A DNA stretch of 64,000 nucleotides from Magicicada septendecula (GCA_034769895.1 JAWRYS010000710.1:248001-312000); one strand, 5' to 3'; shown: positions 30,741 to 44,479, counted from the stretch's first letter. Made by a program: numbers and translations. The notes: generated by a model not told the origin, from the sequence alone.

Positions 30741-30779
30741 TTGCATGTAACTTAAGTTGGTTCAAAAACATGTATTTTA

Positions 30780-33700
30780 TTAACATGATGTAATGTAGTA
30801 ATGATAATAGTACCGTTATTATTATTATTATTAATTATGATTTTTACTTATTATAACATCGCCAAATTCAGATCAGTTTTGATAACAATAAGTATGTAAA
30901 AAACGCTAAAAAATAATGTATGTTAATGAATAAATAATGAAGAGAGTAAAAACGTAAAAAGTAATTAAGAAAAAAGGAGAAAGAATTATAAACCAAAAGT
31001 GATTATTAAAGAAACTCAACAACTAGACTAACAGACAAACGACTTTGACCCAACCCCAGAGATTGGCCAGCTAAGAACCAAAATAAAGTAAACAAGATGA
31101 GAAGAAGGAGAAGAAAATGAGAACAAAGAGGGAACAAACCAACAATGAAGAAAATAAAATGAAACACGTCGAGAAAACACAGACAAGGAATAAAGAATAG
31201 AGAAGTGAGGAATAATGTAATCAAACATAATAAAGAAAATGAAACCGGTAAAGAACCAAAATAATTAATGAATGTTAGTATTGATTGAGTGCCAATTGTA
31301 AATAGTCATTAATAAAACTCGATAGCTAAAAATACACTAGCCAGAGAGTTAGAAATACATGTAAGTTGTTAATAGAGAAAGACATGATATTAATAATTAT
31401 ATATAATATGTGTAGAGAAAGAGAGTAAAATAGTGAGAAGTAAACGGAAGGTAACCTAGTGAAAGTGAATTTATCCTAAAGTGAAATGATAGGAAAAGAA
31501 ACACTAAGTAAATTATAATTAACACAAAATAATTTAAAAGTGCAAGTGATAAATAAATAAAAATATATTCAGTAAAAAAAATAGTAAGATAGAGAAGGCT
31601 AAGATAAAGACTTAGTAAAAGTAACCAATGTTTAAGATTTAATAGTGAACGATAACATTTAAGAAAGTTATTATGAATAATATTTAAAATAAAACATTGA
31701 TTCAGTAATAATGAACACTGAAGAGTGATATTAACTGTAGTAATTATAAAATAATATTATTATAGAACTTAAGAATGTATTGTAGAATTTAAAGGTGAGA
31801 ATCACAAGAAAAAGCAATAAGAAGATGTTAACATGGAAAGGAAAGCAAAGAGTTTTTATAAAATAAGTATGTAATAACCATAAGTAAATACCCATGTTAT
31901 AAGGGGAGAGTAATGAAACAAGTTCAATAGAGGTGAGATTGTTTATCACCCGAACAATAAATCAAAAGTAATGAATTGTACACCAATATGAAATAATAAG
32001 TGTTAATTAGTTGTATAAATGATTATTTGTGAATAGGATATGAATTGGGTAATTATCCCAAACATAGACCCAAATGTTATATGTTATATGATGAAAAGGT
32101 AGTAATTAATAGCTATATTATTGACATTGGCAGAATAATTAAAAAATAAGGAAAGAAAACAATGTTTGTGTTATAAAAGAGAAAACCGTTAGTAAATAAT
32201 TAGCAAGAAATAATGAATAACACAGTTGTAACACACAAAAATCACACAAAGACTGAACCAAAACACCTCCATAGATAATAAACCAAATTGTAAAAACAAA
32301 ATAACGATCTAGGACAAAATGAGATATAATGTGTATGAAACAATCAAAAACCAGTAATGGCTACTTAGACTTGAAACAGGCCTAACGGTCAAACATCAAC
32401 AAGTACTAATTGTATGAAAATAGCCAAGTAATTAACAAATCCAAGGTGACTAATTAACCAAGGATAAATGGTAAATATTATTAACAACAAAATATTAAAA
32501 TAAGGAGTTATGTAAACAGAGAGATGTAATTAGTAAGTATTAAATTAATTGTAAACTTATAAAACATGAAAAACCCAATATTGTGGGATACCAAAATAAT
32601 CTTTGTGAGAAAATACAAATGACAGTGCTAATAATTAATACTTAAGAAGTAAGATAAGAGAAGGAAGGAAGTCGGAAGATATAGGAAGATTTGAAAAGAA
32701 TTCAAATTTTGATAACAATGGATTTATATCAAGCTAGCCCAATCAGAATGCTTTGGTAACCATGGAAACCACGGTTGAAGACGAAATTACCGTTGAATAT
32801 GATTACTCAATAAGTGACGCTCAGGAAAAACAGACGCCAGAATTCAGAACAACCTATTTTCTTATTTAAAATGTTTTAAAAGTCAAACAAATTATCAAAA
32901 TTGAACGAGAAGGAGGCTGACTATCACTGAACTCAATTACCTGACGGAGAAGACATTTTATTACAAGACGAAGTGAATAAGTGAATCTAAATACTTTGAA
33001 AAAGATGTCCGAAGCCCGAATAAATGAAAACTGAAATATATTGCGGCCACATTCCTTCAGTCCAGACCAACAGATTAATCACGTGCTACGAAGCTGTTAA
33101 GTATCCAATAAATTATCTAAACTTCCGAAATAACACACTTTGAATATTTCTCACTATATTCTGAAATATCACTGAATCAATTTTATTCTCTTTCAAAGAT
33201 TAAATAAAAATATTAAGGCACTGTATATTGGTCAAATTATAAAGATAACCTAGCATTAATGTACGAACCTTTAAAACACTTTTACTACACTTCAACAAAC
33301 CATTTATAGTTACACGTTACAATATTTAAGTAGAAACATTGTAAGGTTGTGTATTTTTATTATTGTAATTGCATCTGAGCCTTTTAACGTGATCAAAAGA
33401 ATCCAAAACATTTGAATGAAATTATTTGTTTACCACTTTGGTAGGACGACATACTGTATGTTAGTCACGTTCAAAATCGATTGTAAAACCCAGAGAGAAA
33501 AAGTCTCATAAATAAATAACCGGTGCAAAATTATATAAGAAATCAAATATAGCTTGTGTCTATGAAAACAGTAATATCAAATCGCTAATAAATCAATACT
33601 GTGTAGATAAAAATGTGTTTTATTTTCAGTAGGAAAGTGTATTCTTAAAATTATAATTTACAGCGAACGTCTCTGATGTGATAACTAGCGCTCAAGCAGC

Positions 33701-34140
33701 GAATATGGCAACTGCCAGCTCGATCATACAACTCGATAAACGGCGGGACAAATTGAATCCTTCACACCATCTGAGCAGAATCGCTGATAGTAAGACATTT
33801 TTAATTGTTTGAATTAAACAATTTGGCACACCCGGGAATTATACACTCCTAGTGAACCTCAGATTGGGACTACGATACCTGGTTATCCGTACGTTCGCTA
33901 CGGACTCGAGCATTGTAAGTTACGTTACCGAGCGAGGACGAATTGGTAAGACACACATACACAAGTTACACTCTGACACACTTCAACATTTTACAGAAGA
34001 CGTTAAGAACGACGGACGTCGACGTTTACATTATATTATTCGTAGGCCTAATTAGAACTAAAATAATTCTTTCATATTTCTGACAAGAGTAATTTTATTT
34101 TATTAACACAAGAGAGTTCACTATTTTATACATAACTTAA
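30780..34140 (+). mobile_element. Family C repeat, copy 3 (inverted relative to copy 1)
   Basis: AT-rich, no ORFs of note. Shares with the complement of copy 1 an AATTGTTTGAATTAAACAAT / TTTGGCACACCCGGG block at 33800-33835 and a CCAATCAGAATG / GGTAACCATGG region at 32738-32764. A purine-rich stretch (30900-31250) is part of it. The limits are approximate; it sits between two copies of the short dispersed repeat. Confidence 0.55.
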
Positions 34141-34147
34141 AATATAA

Positions 34148-34310
34148 GGGTTTCGGTACTGGATGGGGCGGTAGCCCCACCTACCTACTTCTACATTTTA
34201 CGAAGAGAAGGTTACTTTTATGAACATTAAGGGAATGTAACTGTTATCCTGGGTTTCTATGTTTACATAAATTGAATACGGACCACCTTGGTGGAGTAAG
34301 AGGCATTTCC
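34148..34310 (+). repeat. Short dispersed repeat, copy 2 (degenerate)
   Basis: GGGTTTCGGTACTGGATGGG at the start and GGTGGAGTAAGAGGCATTT at the end match the copy at 30572, with many changes between. Confidence 0.6.
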
Positions 34311-35030
34311 ACGCCCTTCACCACCACTCCTACAATCAGCATTATTACTATTTTTGCTCATAAATCCAACACGTGCGATACTAAAAGAATCACGACCAGC
34401 TATTTTTGTATTTAAAGTTCACAATCACATTCAAAGTTTCAAGAGTTTGTATTATTTTCTATGATGCATTTTAGAATTGTTAATTCTTTGAGAAATTACG
34501 TGGGGGACAATGGAATAAGGAAATGTCACACACTGGAACATTACACGCAACAGGAGTGAATGTTTGAAGTATGCAGTAAAATGTATCTGAACAAAGGATT
34601 TCATAAAAATCTGATACACAGGTGCGGGACAAACTAATGTAGATTAAAAAAGAATCTGCAAGACAATACTTTTTTGGTATAGTGGAGATTCCAGCTGAAA
34701 CTTTGTTGTGTGTGGATTTTAAAATACCCGATTTCTGTTATTACTAAAAAGTTGAATTAAATAAAAAAATGACAAGAAAATTAATTTCCAAGTTTCGGAA
34801 AATACGAGTATTAATAATAACATTCTTGTATTAACTATATTGTTGTCGGAGAACAGTACACAAATTTGTGCCGTTGGTGTCACAGTGATAAGAGACGAGA
34901 GTGTGCTCGGCAAGAGAAAGTATAATGGGGATTGACTGATAAAGATTCGATGGTAATCGGAGAGATAGACAGTAGTAAAAAATGCTTCCAGAAAGTTGTA
35001 AATGAATGGGATACTAACACTTTGTTCTAT
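34311..35030. other. No gene recognised
   Basis: AT-rich flank of the LINE 3' end. The frame 34719-34913 (minus) is short and has no motif. Confidence 0.45.
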
Positions 35031-35035
35031 GGCAC

Positions 35036-35080
<45 letters not shown>
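35036..35080 (-). repeat. (CAT)15 microsatellite, 3' tail of the LINE
   Basis: Fifteen perfect CAT units (ATG on the minus strand) lie exactly where the minus-strand LINE ends. Trinucleotide tails of this kind are typical of RTE-like LINEs. Confidence 0.85.
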
Positions 35081-37210
35081 TGCAAGGATTAAACCAAGGC
35101 TGGTTTGTTCCAGTCTTAAACAGTCGAAGAGTCTAGAGGTGGTCACTCCAGTGCTTCCTCAATCCCTTCGGCTTATAGTTCCGCAGTTGTTTGAGGATGT
35201 GGGAGTCATCCATTCGGCAAAGATGTTCCCACAAATTCAGCTAATACTGGGCAATACTGTCGAGTATACTCATAATATTCAGTTCCTGTCGTATATCTGT
35301 GTTTCTTCTATGATCATGGAGAGTATACACAGCCACCTGCCTGAGAAATCTCATTTCAGCCGCTTGGATATGACTGGGCTAGCCTTTCATTAATGTCCAA
35401 TTCTCAGACCCATAAAGAAGTGTGGGAAGGGCCATCGCCTTGTAGAATTTAAGGTGTGTTTCTTTACTTGCTAACTTAAGAGTTTGCCTGATGGTTCCGC
35501 ACATAAGGTTGAACTTATGCAACTTATTCACAATGTCATTGCTTGTATTATAAAACACACTGTATTCCAGGTATTCAAAATTTCTGACTTGTTCCAGGAC
35601 AGTACCATCTATAACAATTTTTGCCCATACAGGATGAGTTCCACGAAAAGCTATTACATTGGTCTTAAGTGTGGATATTTGTAATCCAGAGTATTTGCAG
35701 ATTAGATTTAACAAATTTATACCCATCTGCAGTCTGTTTTCCGATTCCAACAGAATAGCGTGATCGTCCGCAAACAACAAAGTGTCAATTGCAGAGTGGC
35801 CAATCATACAATGGTCCGGAAGACACATTTGCCAGTTTTATACGACATCTTCAGTATATAAATTAAAAAGAGAAGGTGATAATGGACACTCTTGTCGTAC
35901 TCTGCAATTGATCAGGCCAACTCTAGGAGCTGTTCTCAGTTTCCCTGCTTCAATTCGGATTTTATTCTCCACATAAAGACTCTGTATAACTATAACTAGA
36001 TGTTGTGGGATACCTTTCCTTGCCATTATTGCCCATAGTTTGCTCTTATTCACCCTGTCAAACGCCTTCTCGAAGTCGACAAAAGTTATGGCTATGCATG
36101 TGGTTGACAAAAGTTATGGCTATGCATGTGAGCAGCTGATACTCTCTACGCTTTTCAAAGAGCTGGGCTATTGTAAATGTGCAATTTAACCGTGACTTGT
36201 TCTTCCTGAAACCGTTATGAAAGCATCGTCTCCGATATTGCATTCAGACGTGTTCTTAATATAGATGCATATCATTTATACGAAGTATTTAGAAGGCTGA
36301 CTCCTCTGTACTTCCTGAAGTCATTACGATCACCTGCCTTGAATATGGAAATTACCTTTCCAATCCATTAGTTGTCAGGAACATGACCAGTGGTCCAGCA
36401 TAGGTTGATGAACTGCAGCAAGCGATCATGTAGCAACACTGGTGCATACTTTAATAGCTCCATGTTCAGCCCATCAGAGTCTGGTGCTTTTCTATTTGTA
36501 CAGTGGTGTAGAGCAGTTAACAATTCATCCATTGTTACTGGGTCCACACAATCACTGATATCAGCAAAGGTTGTTTCTTCCATATTACTGATCTTCAGGC
36601 TATTCCTTTCCGTTCGATTTAAATGCCTTAATATTTTGTAAGCCATGTCCTGCCTGCCATGTACATCGTGTTCTATATCACTTGCAAATTTATCCCATGT
36701 ACTTCGCTTGATTTTCCTAACTTCTCTTCTGGCAATGGCACAGCAGTGCTTATATTCACACCTTGTCTGATTGTCTGATCAGTATTTAAGGCTAGATATT
36801 ACAGGTATGCCTGCCTGCTTTTTAACATCTATTATGTGTCTAATATCGTCATCCCATGCCTGTAGGGCTTGATTTCCATACTTTTTACGTCTCGTCCCCA
36901 ATCCTTTGAATGTTGCTTGTGGTATGACGTCTCATGTGTCCCCATCCTTGATTTATATTGTTACTGATGGGTTTTCTTGTGCAATCTGATTCAACCGGGT
37001 CTGGTACAGGTGTCTTATACTTTCATCTTGGAGCAGGTGTAAAAGTTTGCTTGGAGCACTGGCGCTCTGTAGGTCAAGTCTTTCTCCACCTACCTGGAAT
37101 ACTAATTTTTGAAATGAGCAGGAAATGGTCAAACTCAATGTCACATGCTCTAAAATTTTGTTTGATGTACTTGAGAAAAACGTTCAGCCTAGAACTGCTA
37201 TAATTACAAA
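35081..37210 (-). pseudogene. LINE with reverse transcriptase, RTE-like, broken
   Basis: Minus-strand non-LTR retrotransposon. From its 5' side: end of the endonuclease domain (ACDIEFDHFLLISKI, near 37150), a linker (IRHLYQTRLNQ), an RT N-terminal region (CTNRKAPDSDGLNMELLKY, 36646-36368), a middle part with FVDFEKAFDRVNKSKLW and CRVRQECPLSPSLFNLY (36110-35838), then FADDHAILLES as the catalytic FADD box and the KTNVIAFRG ... YGSENWTL thumb region (35828-35379). A final block (AAEMRFLRQVAVYTLHDH ... LRNYKPKG) runs to about 35095. Several frameshifts and stops divide it. A small tandem duplication lies at about 36078-36130. It is truncated at the 5' end. Confidence 0.85.
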
Positions 37211-37498
37211 CGTGTGGAGAGGCTACAATTCTTTACAAAGTAGAGGTTATACTCATTTGTGAGTTAACATTCGCTGAACTCAGTATGCTGCAGTGACATG
37301 AATATCTGTCATGTCGATACATGACATATTCAATTCCTTTGAAGGATGTTGTAGTCTGTGTAACAATGTTATATGAATAAAATTAAGTTTCTCTTATAAA
37401 AAAATGTAAGATTTATTTTAGTGCTAAATTAGGCCTATGAATGAATATTAATCATCATTCATAATAATAACAATAACAAAAATAATTATTATTGTCGG

Positions 37499-37634
37499 GT
37501 CCACCAGATGGTGCCGGTGCAGTAACTCTACTGTAAAACCCTCTTAACAATAGATGCACCTTTTTAGTGGCCATAAAAATAACCTTTCTTGAAGGTAAGC
37601 GGACAAGTACGGCCCCGTCCAGTACTGATAACCC
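37499..37634 (-). repeat. Short dispersed repeat, copy 3 (inverted)
   Basis: The complement matches 30572-30740: TACTGGACGGGGCCGTACTT, then TTATTTTTATGGCCACTAAA, TGTTAAGAGGGTTTTACAG and CATCTGGTGGA. Confidence 0.75.
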
Positions 37635-37639
37635 TTCTG

Positions 37640-38690
37640 TTGTTATCTTTCATGTCTCTAAGCTCCTAGTTAGGGGAGTTCAGTTCATTTTGTTCTCTTA
37701 TTCTTGTATTTTCCTCTGTTCATTCTTGTTGTCTCTTTTGAAAAAAAGAGTTGCTGTTAAATTCCTTGTATCTGTGTTTTCATTTTGTCTTCATCTTTGT
37801 AAGCTTTTTGTATCATTTGCAGTAAAATAGTACATGTTACATTTATTTCCATGGGTGAGAAATAATATTGTAAAATATGGTAATAAAATAAAATAGCTAA
37901 CTAGATTTCCTTGTAGTCAAAAACCATTTTGAGTCTGCATATCTTTATATCTTTAATAATCTGTTTCTGTTTCACAGTATTTATTATCTAATGAATTTAC
38001 AAACATGTTGGTTTTGTTATCAAAAAGATAAATACATGTGTTCCACAGTATACTGTCTATAGTCTTTTCACCGTACTGTAGATAGATTTTTAACCATATT
38101 TGATCATTTCATCAAATTACGTAGAATGACAGCATATTATTCACGTAAACATAAGGTTTACTTTGGCAACATAGCACATCACAATAAACTATATCAACTC
38201 AAGTAGCTTCAAATCAGTATGAAATGAGGTAGTTGTATTGTAATATGCCCATTTACTTTACAGCAAGTCATCAACTATATGGTATTTCTTTTAGAGATCG
38301 TGAGTGCAGCTGACTGCAGGCAGATAGACTACTATATTTTATTCAGAAATTTGTAGATGTGATACCTTTAAGTTTAGTGGATTTTCAAAGTGGATATGTG
38401 AATAACAAAAAATATTTTTCAGATGAGTATACCAGTGTGGGGCTGGGGAGGATTAACCGTTATCCTTTGTATTTCTACTTTTGGAATAACCAACTGCATA
38501 ATATTTGTGATTTCATTTTTACTTTTTTTTGTTGGGTAAGTCACATAAAATGTTTTAAGATAAGAAAAGCAATATTTCAGTTACAGAAAATTAATATAAT
38601 ACTTATATGTGTAATTTATATACATAGTTGTTTTTAAGATAAAAAGAGCAATATTTAAATTACAAAAAAAAGTTAATGTAATTCTTATAT
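37640..38690. other. AT-rich stretch without recognised genes
   Basis: Short ORFs (37567-37830, 38359-38637) are hydrophobic or low in complexity with no motif. Confidence 0.45.
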
Positions 38691-38693
38691 ATG

Positions 38694-38815
<122 letters not shown>

Positions 38816-39726
38816 ACTCCCAAGGTATCTGAGAATGAATCTACTTCTTCCAACTGTTTATCTTCTATTATCACACTTACCTCATTCTTTTCTTTAGTGA
38901 TTCCCATTACTTTAATTTTCATAACATTAATTTTAATTCCAAACTATTCTGTTCATCATTTTTTGTAAGTCTTCACCTTCTTCACAACTCGCTACAACTA
39001 CCTAATCATTTGCATATTTAATGATCATAATTCTTTCTCTTCTAATTGCCACTCCATCTATCCCTTCTAAAGCTTCATTCATTAGCTCCTTGCTGTAAAT
39101 ATTAAAAAGTGTTGGAGACATGCAAAGCCTTGTCTCACTTCTCTCCCAATGCACATTCATCTGTTTCTTTATTTTCTACTCTCCCTGCTATCTGTGCTAT
39201 CTCTGTTACTTCCAGAGATATTTAAGCCAGCTTATAGAAAGCCAGCATTACAATAGCATCTCTTATTTGCTTTTATTTTCATAGAGTAAACTAGTTATCA
39301 CTTAGATTCTCATCTTTTTTATTTTCAGTTCTCTTTAAATTATTCTAGTCGCAGCCTTTGTAATGTGAGTAATATAAAACTAATTGTTCTAAAATCTTAA
39401 CAATTAAGCATCTTTTTTTTTTGTTAATGGAACCATTATAATCTTCAGGAAATCTTCTGCACATTTTCATGGTTCGTATATGGTGTTGACTAGATGAGTT
39501 GGTCTTTGTATTAAATGTTCTCCCAAGACCTTTAGTACTTCAGACAGAGTCCTATCACATCCCAGTGCTATCTTATATCTTAACTCCACTATTGCTGTTA
39601 TAAAAACCTCTTTCGTTATGCTAGGACCTCTATAGTCTTTGTCACAGTCCTCTTCACTCTCAAATTCTTTTCTTCCCAATCTATCAGTATTTTGCATATA
39701 CCAGTCTACTTTATACTGTTTACATA

Positions 39727-40570
39727 TACAAGGGTAGGGTGAAAAGTTACAAAGAATTAAAGTGGGTGAGATATCAGAGAGTGTTGGTATATTAACAGAT
39801 GTGTGCACATTATCTTTCACGGACACCTTAGTATGTCAAAGATGTGCGCTATATGGGTGCCGCATTTGCTGTCACTTGACCAAGAACAGTGTCTAAAAGA
39901 TGTTTCAACCTATTATTTGACACTATATATACACAATCCAACTGAATTTTTCTATTGATTCATAATTGTTTATGAGACTTATGTCCACCACAACATTCCT
40001 GAGACCAAACAACAGTCTAAACAAGCTGGTAAGGTTATGACAACTTTTTTTGAGATGCATGTGAAGTAATCTTCATGACTACGTTGAAAAGGGTAAAACA
40101 ACTAGTGGTGAGTACAGTGCAAACCTACACATCTTTTAAATGATGAAATCAATAAAGAAAAAAAGAGCCACATTTAGTGAAAAAGAAAGTGCTGTTTCAC
40201 CAAGACAATGCACCATCTCAAACATCAATTGTTGCAATGGCTAAAATCAAACAATTGAAGTTCGAATTGCTTTCTCACCCACCATACTTGCCCAATTTAG
40301 CACCAAGTGACTTCTACCTGTTTCCTAATCTCAAAAAATGGTTTGATGAAAGAGATTTACTGATGACAGTCAAGTCAGCGATGCTCTAAATGGCAGCTTT
40401 AAGGACCTTGATAAATCGGCTTATCAGTCTGGTATGACCACTTTAGAGCATTGTTGGAAACAGTATATAGGCCTAGAGCTAAATGGAGATTATGTTGAGA
40501 AGTAAGTACAAGTTAATCAAAGAAGTGTTGTTTTCTTATTCAGGCCTGAGACCTTTACTCTACCCTCATA
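39727..40570 (+). mobile_element. Internally deleted mariner
   Basis: Ends TACAAGGGTAGGG (39727) and TACCCTCATA (40570) are inverted and lie within LINE sequence. It is 844 bp, against about 1.3 kb for a full mariner. Only the transposase C-terminal half is recognisable: KKKVLFHQDNAPSQTSIVAM with the second aspartate and LPNLAPSDFYLFPNLKKW with the third, then a stop (about 40389) and frameshifted remains ending in a GDYVEK-like end near 40500. The N-terminal DNA-binding part is gone. It differs from the mariner at 14.5 kb. Confidence 0.85.
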
Positions 40571-40949
40571 TTGTTTTCAAGTCTTATATTTCTGCTGTAA
40601 GCTTTCTATTGATATCCAACATTACTGTCTTATTTGTTTTCCTTGGATCTCTTTTTATCAATAATTTAGCTGTTTTGTATATGTCCCCTTCTTTTCTCAT
40701 ATTTCAATTCATTTGCATACCCTGTCCATCCACTCTTCTTTCACTCTGTCTGTTATTCTTCTTAGATCATTATTTAGATTTAATAATTTTTCCTTCTATA
40801 TTCTGAATTGCTGTTTTCAGGTTTGTTCTTTCTTTCATCATTTGTAATATTTTGTTTGTCATCCATGTTTTTGTACTTTATTGCTGCTCTTCCCACTTTT
40901 TCTTTTAATGTTTCCTGAATCTTATTCTTTATTTCTCTCAATTGCTTAT

Positions 40950-43782
40950 TGTAACGCCACAAAACGTTCCATAATATTAAAACCACAAGAAGAGTGAATG
41001 ATACCAAAATAAATATAAGTAAGAACCAAGTATGGGTAACAAGGAAGAATGTAATAGTTAAAATTATATACCATTAAAATTATGAAAGGAGATAAGACCT
41101 TCAAGTGAACAGTAGTAAAACTACTATCAGCATAATATGACACTACAACATAAACAGACAATTTGACAGAGACGAATTGACAAGACAAAGTTTCCCAAAT
41201 AGACTGTTAAGTGAGCCTAACAAACCTGTAATAAACCAAGTCAAATAACATAAATAAGATAAAAGATGAAAAAAACTATATTGATAACATGTATTATTAT
41301 TAGAAACAGCACATTAGCTGAATAATGGCAAAGTACTAATTAGAAAGACAAACATAAAGAAAGATATTATTGTTAATCATGAACTATGAAAGATAATAAG
41401 AGAACAAATTGTATATATTATAATAATGAAATGATTTAAAGATAACCATCAATGTAACAACTAAATGTATTTAGATAATGGTATAAGAATATAAAATATA
41501 TAAAAAGATGTGCTATTAGTCGAGGAACAAAACCTTATAATGAAATAATAACAAACCAATGATGACACAAATAAATCATGAAAATCAGAATCATGAAGGA
41601 CCCCTATAAAGCATAGGGAGATATAAGAATAATAATAACAAAAAAGGTGTAAATCACCATAACCTGAGTAATTTAATAAGTATAGTAAATAAGGAAAATG
41701 TTGAAATAAGAATAGTGAAGTAAGGAAGTCTTTAAATAATAATCAACATGTAATAATAATTACTGTTGTTCAGTTGGATACAGCAATTATAAATAATAAT
41801 ATGTTCATTTTAATCAAATAATTATGTTCAGAATAGAACGTAAGAATAGTTGAATAAATATTAAGAAAAATGGTAAAATCGGATCTGCAACGTTTAGCAG
41901 ACGACACTGTAAACAATGTATTATTTAGAATAGGATATTATTAAAACAGAATTTGTTAATGAAAAATGTAACCAAACTGGCATCAAGCCATATCAAAATA
42001 ACACGAAAGAAACGAGCTATGCAATGCTAATAGTAGAACCTAATTTGTAATTAAAATAACTGAGGTATAAACGTTAGCATCATAAATTTTGTGAATCTTG
42101 AATAAATACAAGCAATATTAACAACAACGAAAACAACGCTTGGAATACAATTATGTAATGGCTAAAAATAGAATGACCTCATCATGACATCATTTCCAAC
42201 CAATCAGGAGTTACCTTAGAAGTGAACCAGCGCAGCATAGCGGCAATCTAAGAGGACTATATATACAAACGCACGAGTAAACAAAACACATTTTGTCAAT
42301 TTTCACTCAACCAGCAACTACGACTCCAGACCAAATTATCATCAGAATTTATTAATCAACAATTGAAGAAGTATAAATATAATAAAGTGCATCGAATAGT
42401 GCTATCTTTACCAGAAGTGCGATTTAAAAGAACGAGGTTAGGTGGTGCACTACTTAACCAAGTAATAAATCATTCAAGAAAAATATATTCGTTCATACGC
42501 GTAAACAGTGCAGTGAAACACGATCAGTGTACCCGATCATGAAGTGTAATAAGAAATAATCCATGAGATAATAATTCAGGGAGTACTGTGCCGTATATTT
42601 ACATTGTTTATGAATAATATGTTAGTAGTATAAAACTTAATACACCTGTATACTAACGCAAAAACAATAATACCATAAGTACTAAGCACTGCCTTTACTT
42701 CATTTAGAGGAATTATACTATTCCGAATATAAGAATTCATGTATTAGCATTACCGTAATTAACCTCAAACTTGTCAAGGTTAAACGAACTTTTCGTCAAT
42801 CGATTTCAATCATTAAAGGTGTCTAACCTATTAACTTCAAATCTTCTAATAGCATTGTAACCCAAGGCATAGGTGTTTTATCCTGTAATTTAAAAGAAGT
42901 CACCCTTGAGGTATGAAATATTTGTAAACAAACAATCAATTATTATCAGAGTTATCATAGCCAACCCACTAGGTTAAAATGGTTAAAAGTCGGATGAATT
43001 GTAATCCGTTAGTATTATTAATTTGAATGTATTAAATTGAAACAAGTAAATAGTGAGCAATAAACAAATGAATTGTGACCTAACAAACATTGTCAGTAAT
43101 TATTTAAACAGTGATTAATTCCTTTTTATCAATCGATGAGTTGCGAATTCAAAGCAAGCAACCAGTTAAGTTGGCTACTATTTGAACGAGTAAAGCGCCA
43201 ACAGTTAAAATTAAATAAGTAGACTAGAAAGAAATTAATTATTGATGTTGTTTTAACTATTTAATCAACAAATCATTTAACTTCAATCAAAATTAATTAT
43301 TTTATTATTCAAATAAATTCTTTTTATGGAATATTAACCATACATTCCAAATGGCGCCCAGGTAAAAATCAAATGTGCTCACTTAATAACAAACAGTGCA
43401 CTCATACTGTTTTTGAAAACTTAACAGTTTAAAAACAAACAGACCTACTGAACTTCCAGTACGACACTAAAGGTACGTGAAGGTTTGAATTATTTAAATA
43501 ACTTTGTCAAAACTATACATTACAATACAAAGACGATATAATTCAATGGAAGTGCTAATGAACTTCGAGAGGTCTCCAAAGCTATTTACATTCAACTAAC
43601 GGGGATTACAACTATTAATTAATCAATTAAAATTAATAATTAATTAAACAAAATATCTGAATCGAACCAATTAAAATAAAAAGTTAAAAAGGTATTTAAC
43701 GACACAGTGTTAAATTAAATTCAGAGACAAGCAAGTGTGATAAAATAAATTAAAGAGATACGTACGGAGTGAATATTTAATA
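40950..43782 (+). mobile_element. 2833-bp solo-LTR-like insertion in the LINE (family C-related)
   Basis: Starts TGTAACGCCACAAAACG and ends ...GAATATTTAATA, flanked by TTAT on both sides (40946-40949 and 43783-43786). Removing it with one TTAT leaves the LINE frame continuous across the join (KKID then KQLREI), so both edges are known. There is no coding frame. A TGGCGCCCAGG motif lies at 43352, and a CCAATCAGGAG block near 42200 is shared with the family C repeats. Confidence 0.78.
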
Positions 43783-44479
43783 TTATCTATTTTTTTAACT
43801 ATGTTGTTCTGCAGTCTCTCATCCAGTTTCTCCTTAAACCTACTTTCCTCTTTTAATTTATTCAGATCCCATTTCTTGAAAATCTGCTTTTTCTTAAATA
43901 GGTTAAACCTCTTGATAAGTAGGTTGTGGTTTGAAGCCACATCCTCTCCAGGTAGGGTGTTTATATTCCTGATAATATTCTTGACTTTTGGTTAACAAAA
44001 ACACAGTCAGTCTGGTATGTTTTGTAATCCCCTGGAGTCTTCCATGTGTATAAGAGTTTGTTATGGTGTTTGAACCATGTGGTTGATACCACATTATCAT
44101 TACAGAAGTTATTATACAGTTAACATCCTATATAATAAAGTTATTATCGTTACAGAAATCCGCTAGCCTATCTCCTCTTTTATTCATTTTCCCCATTCCA
44201 TGTTCTTTAACATTTACTTCCCTTCGTTTCCCACAACACTGTTTCCAAGAATGTATTTTACCTCTTCCCATTTTTTTTTTACATTTTCCAGCTTTCCTCT
44301 TCTATTCAGTGTCCAGACATTCCAAGTTCCTATTGCTATTCCTCACACAAACTCACAAGTTCCAACACACATTCCTAAATGATGATGTTATTTTCTAATT
44401 TTGTCTTCTTCCTCTGTGTTGACATACTTGGACTACATGAAAGAGTGCCCATCTGGACATCCGATTGTGTGCATTTAAC

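Larger units (their letters stand above)
38816..44345 (-). pseudogene. Second LINE (endonuclease-RT), interrupted by two elements
   Basis: Minus-strand LINE in pieces. Endonuclease start GTWNVWTLNRRGKLENV near 44330-44286; middle KMNKRGDRLADFCND near 44200; YTWKTPG and SNHNLLIKRFNLF near 44070-43930; the post-endonuclease KKWDLNKLKEESRFKEKLDERL region to 43790. After a 2833-bp insertion it resumes with KQLREIKNKIQETLKEKVGRAAI (40945-40800). After a deleted mariner comes the RT: DRLGRKEFESEED, SITKEVFITAIVELRYKIALGCD (39670-39550), CMSPTLFNIYSKELMNEALEG (39120-39060) and the KIKVMGITKEKNEVSV thumb (38925-38870). The catalytic box is degraded (YAND-like) and part of RT is deleted. It is dead, and older than both insertions. 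Confidence 0.8.
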
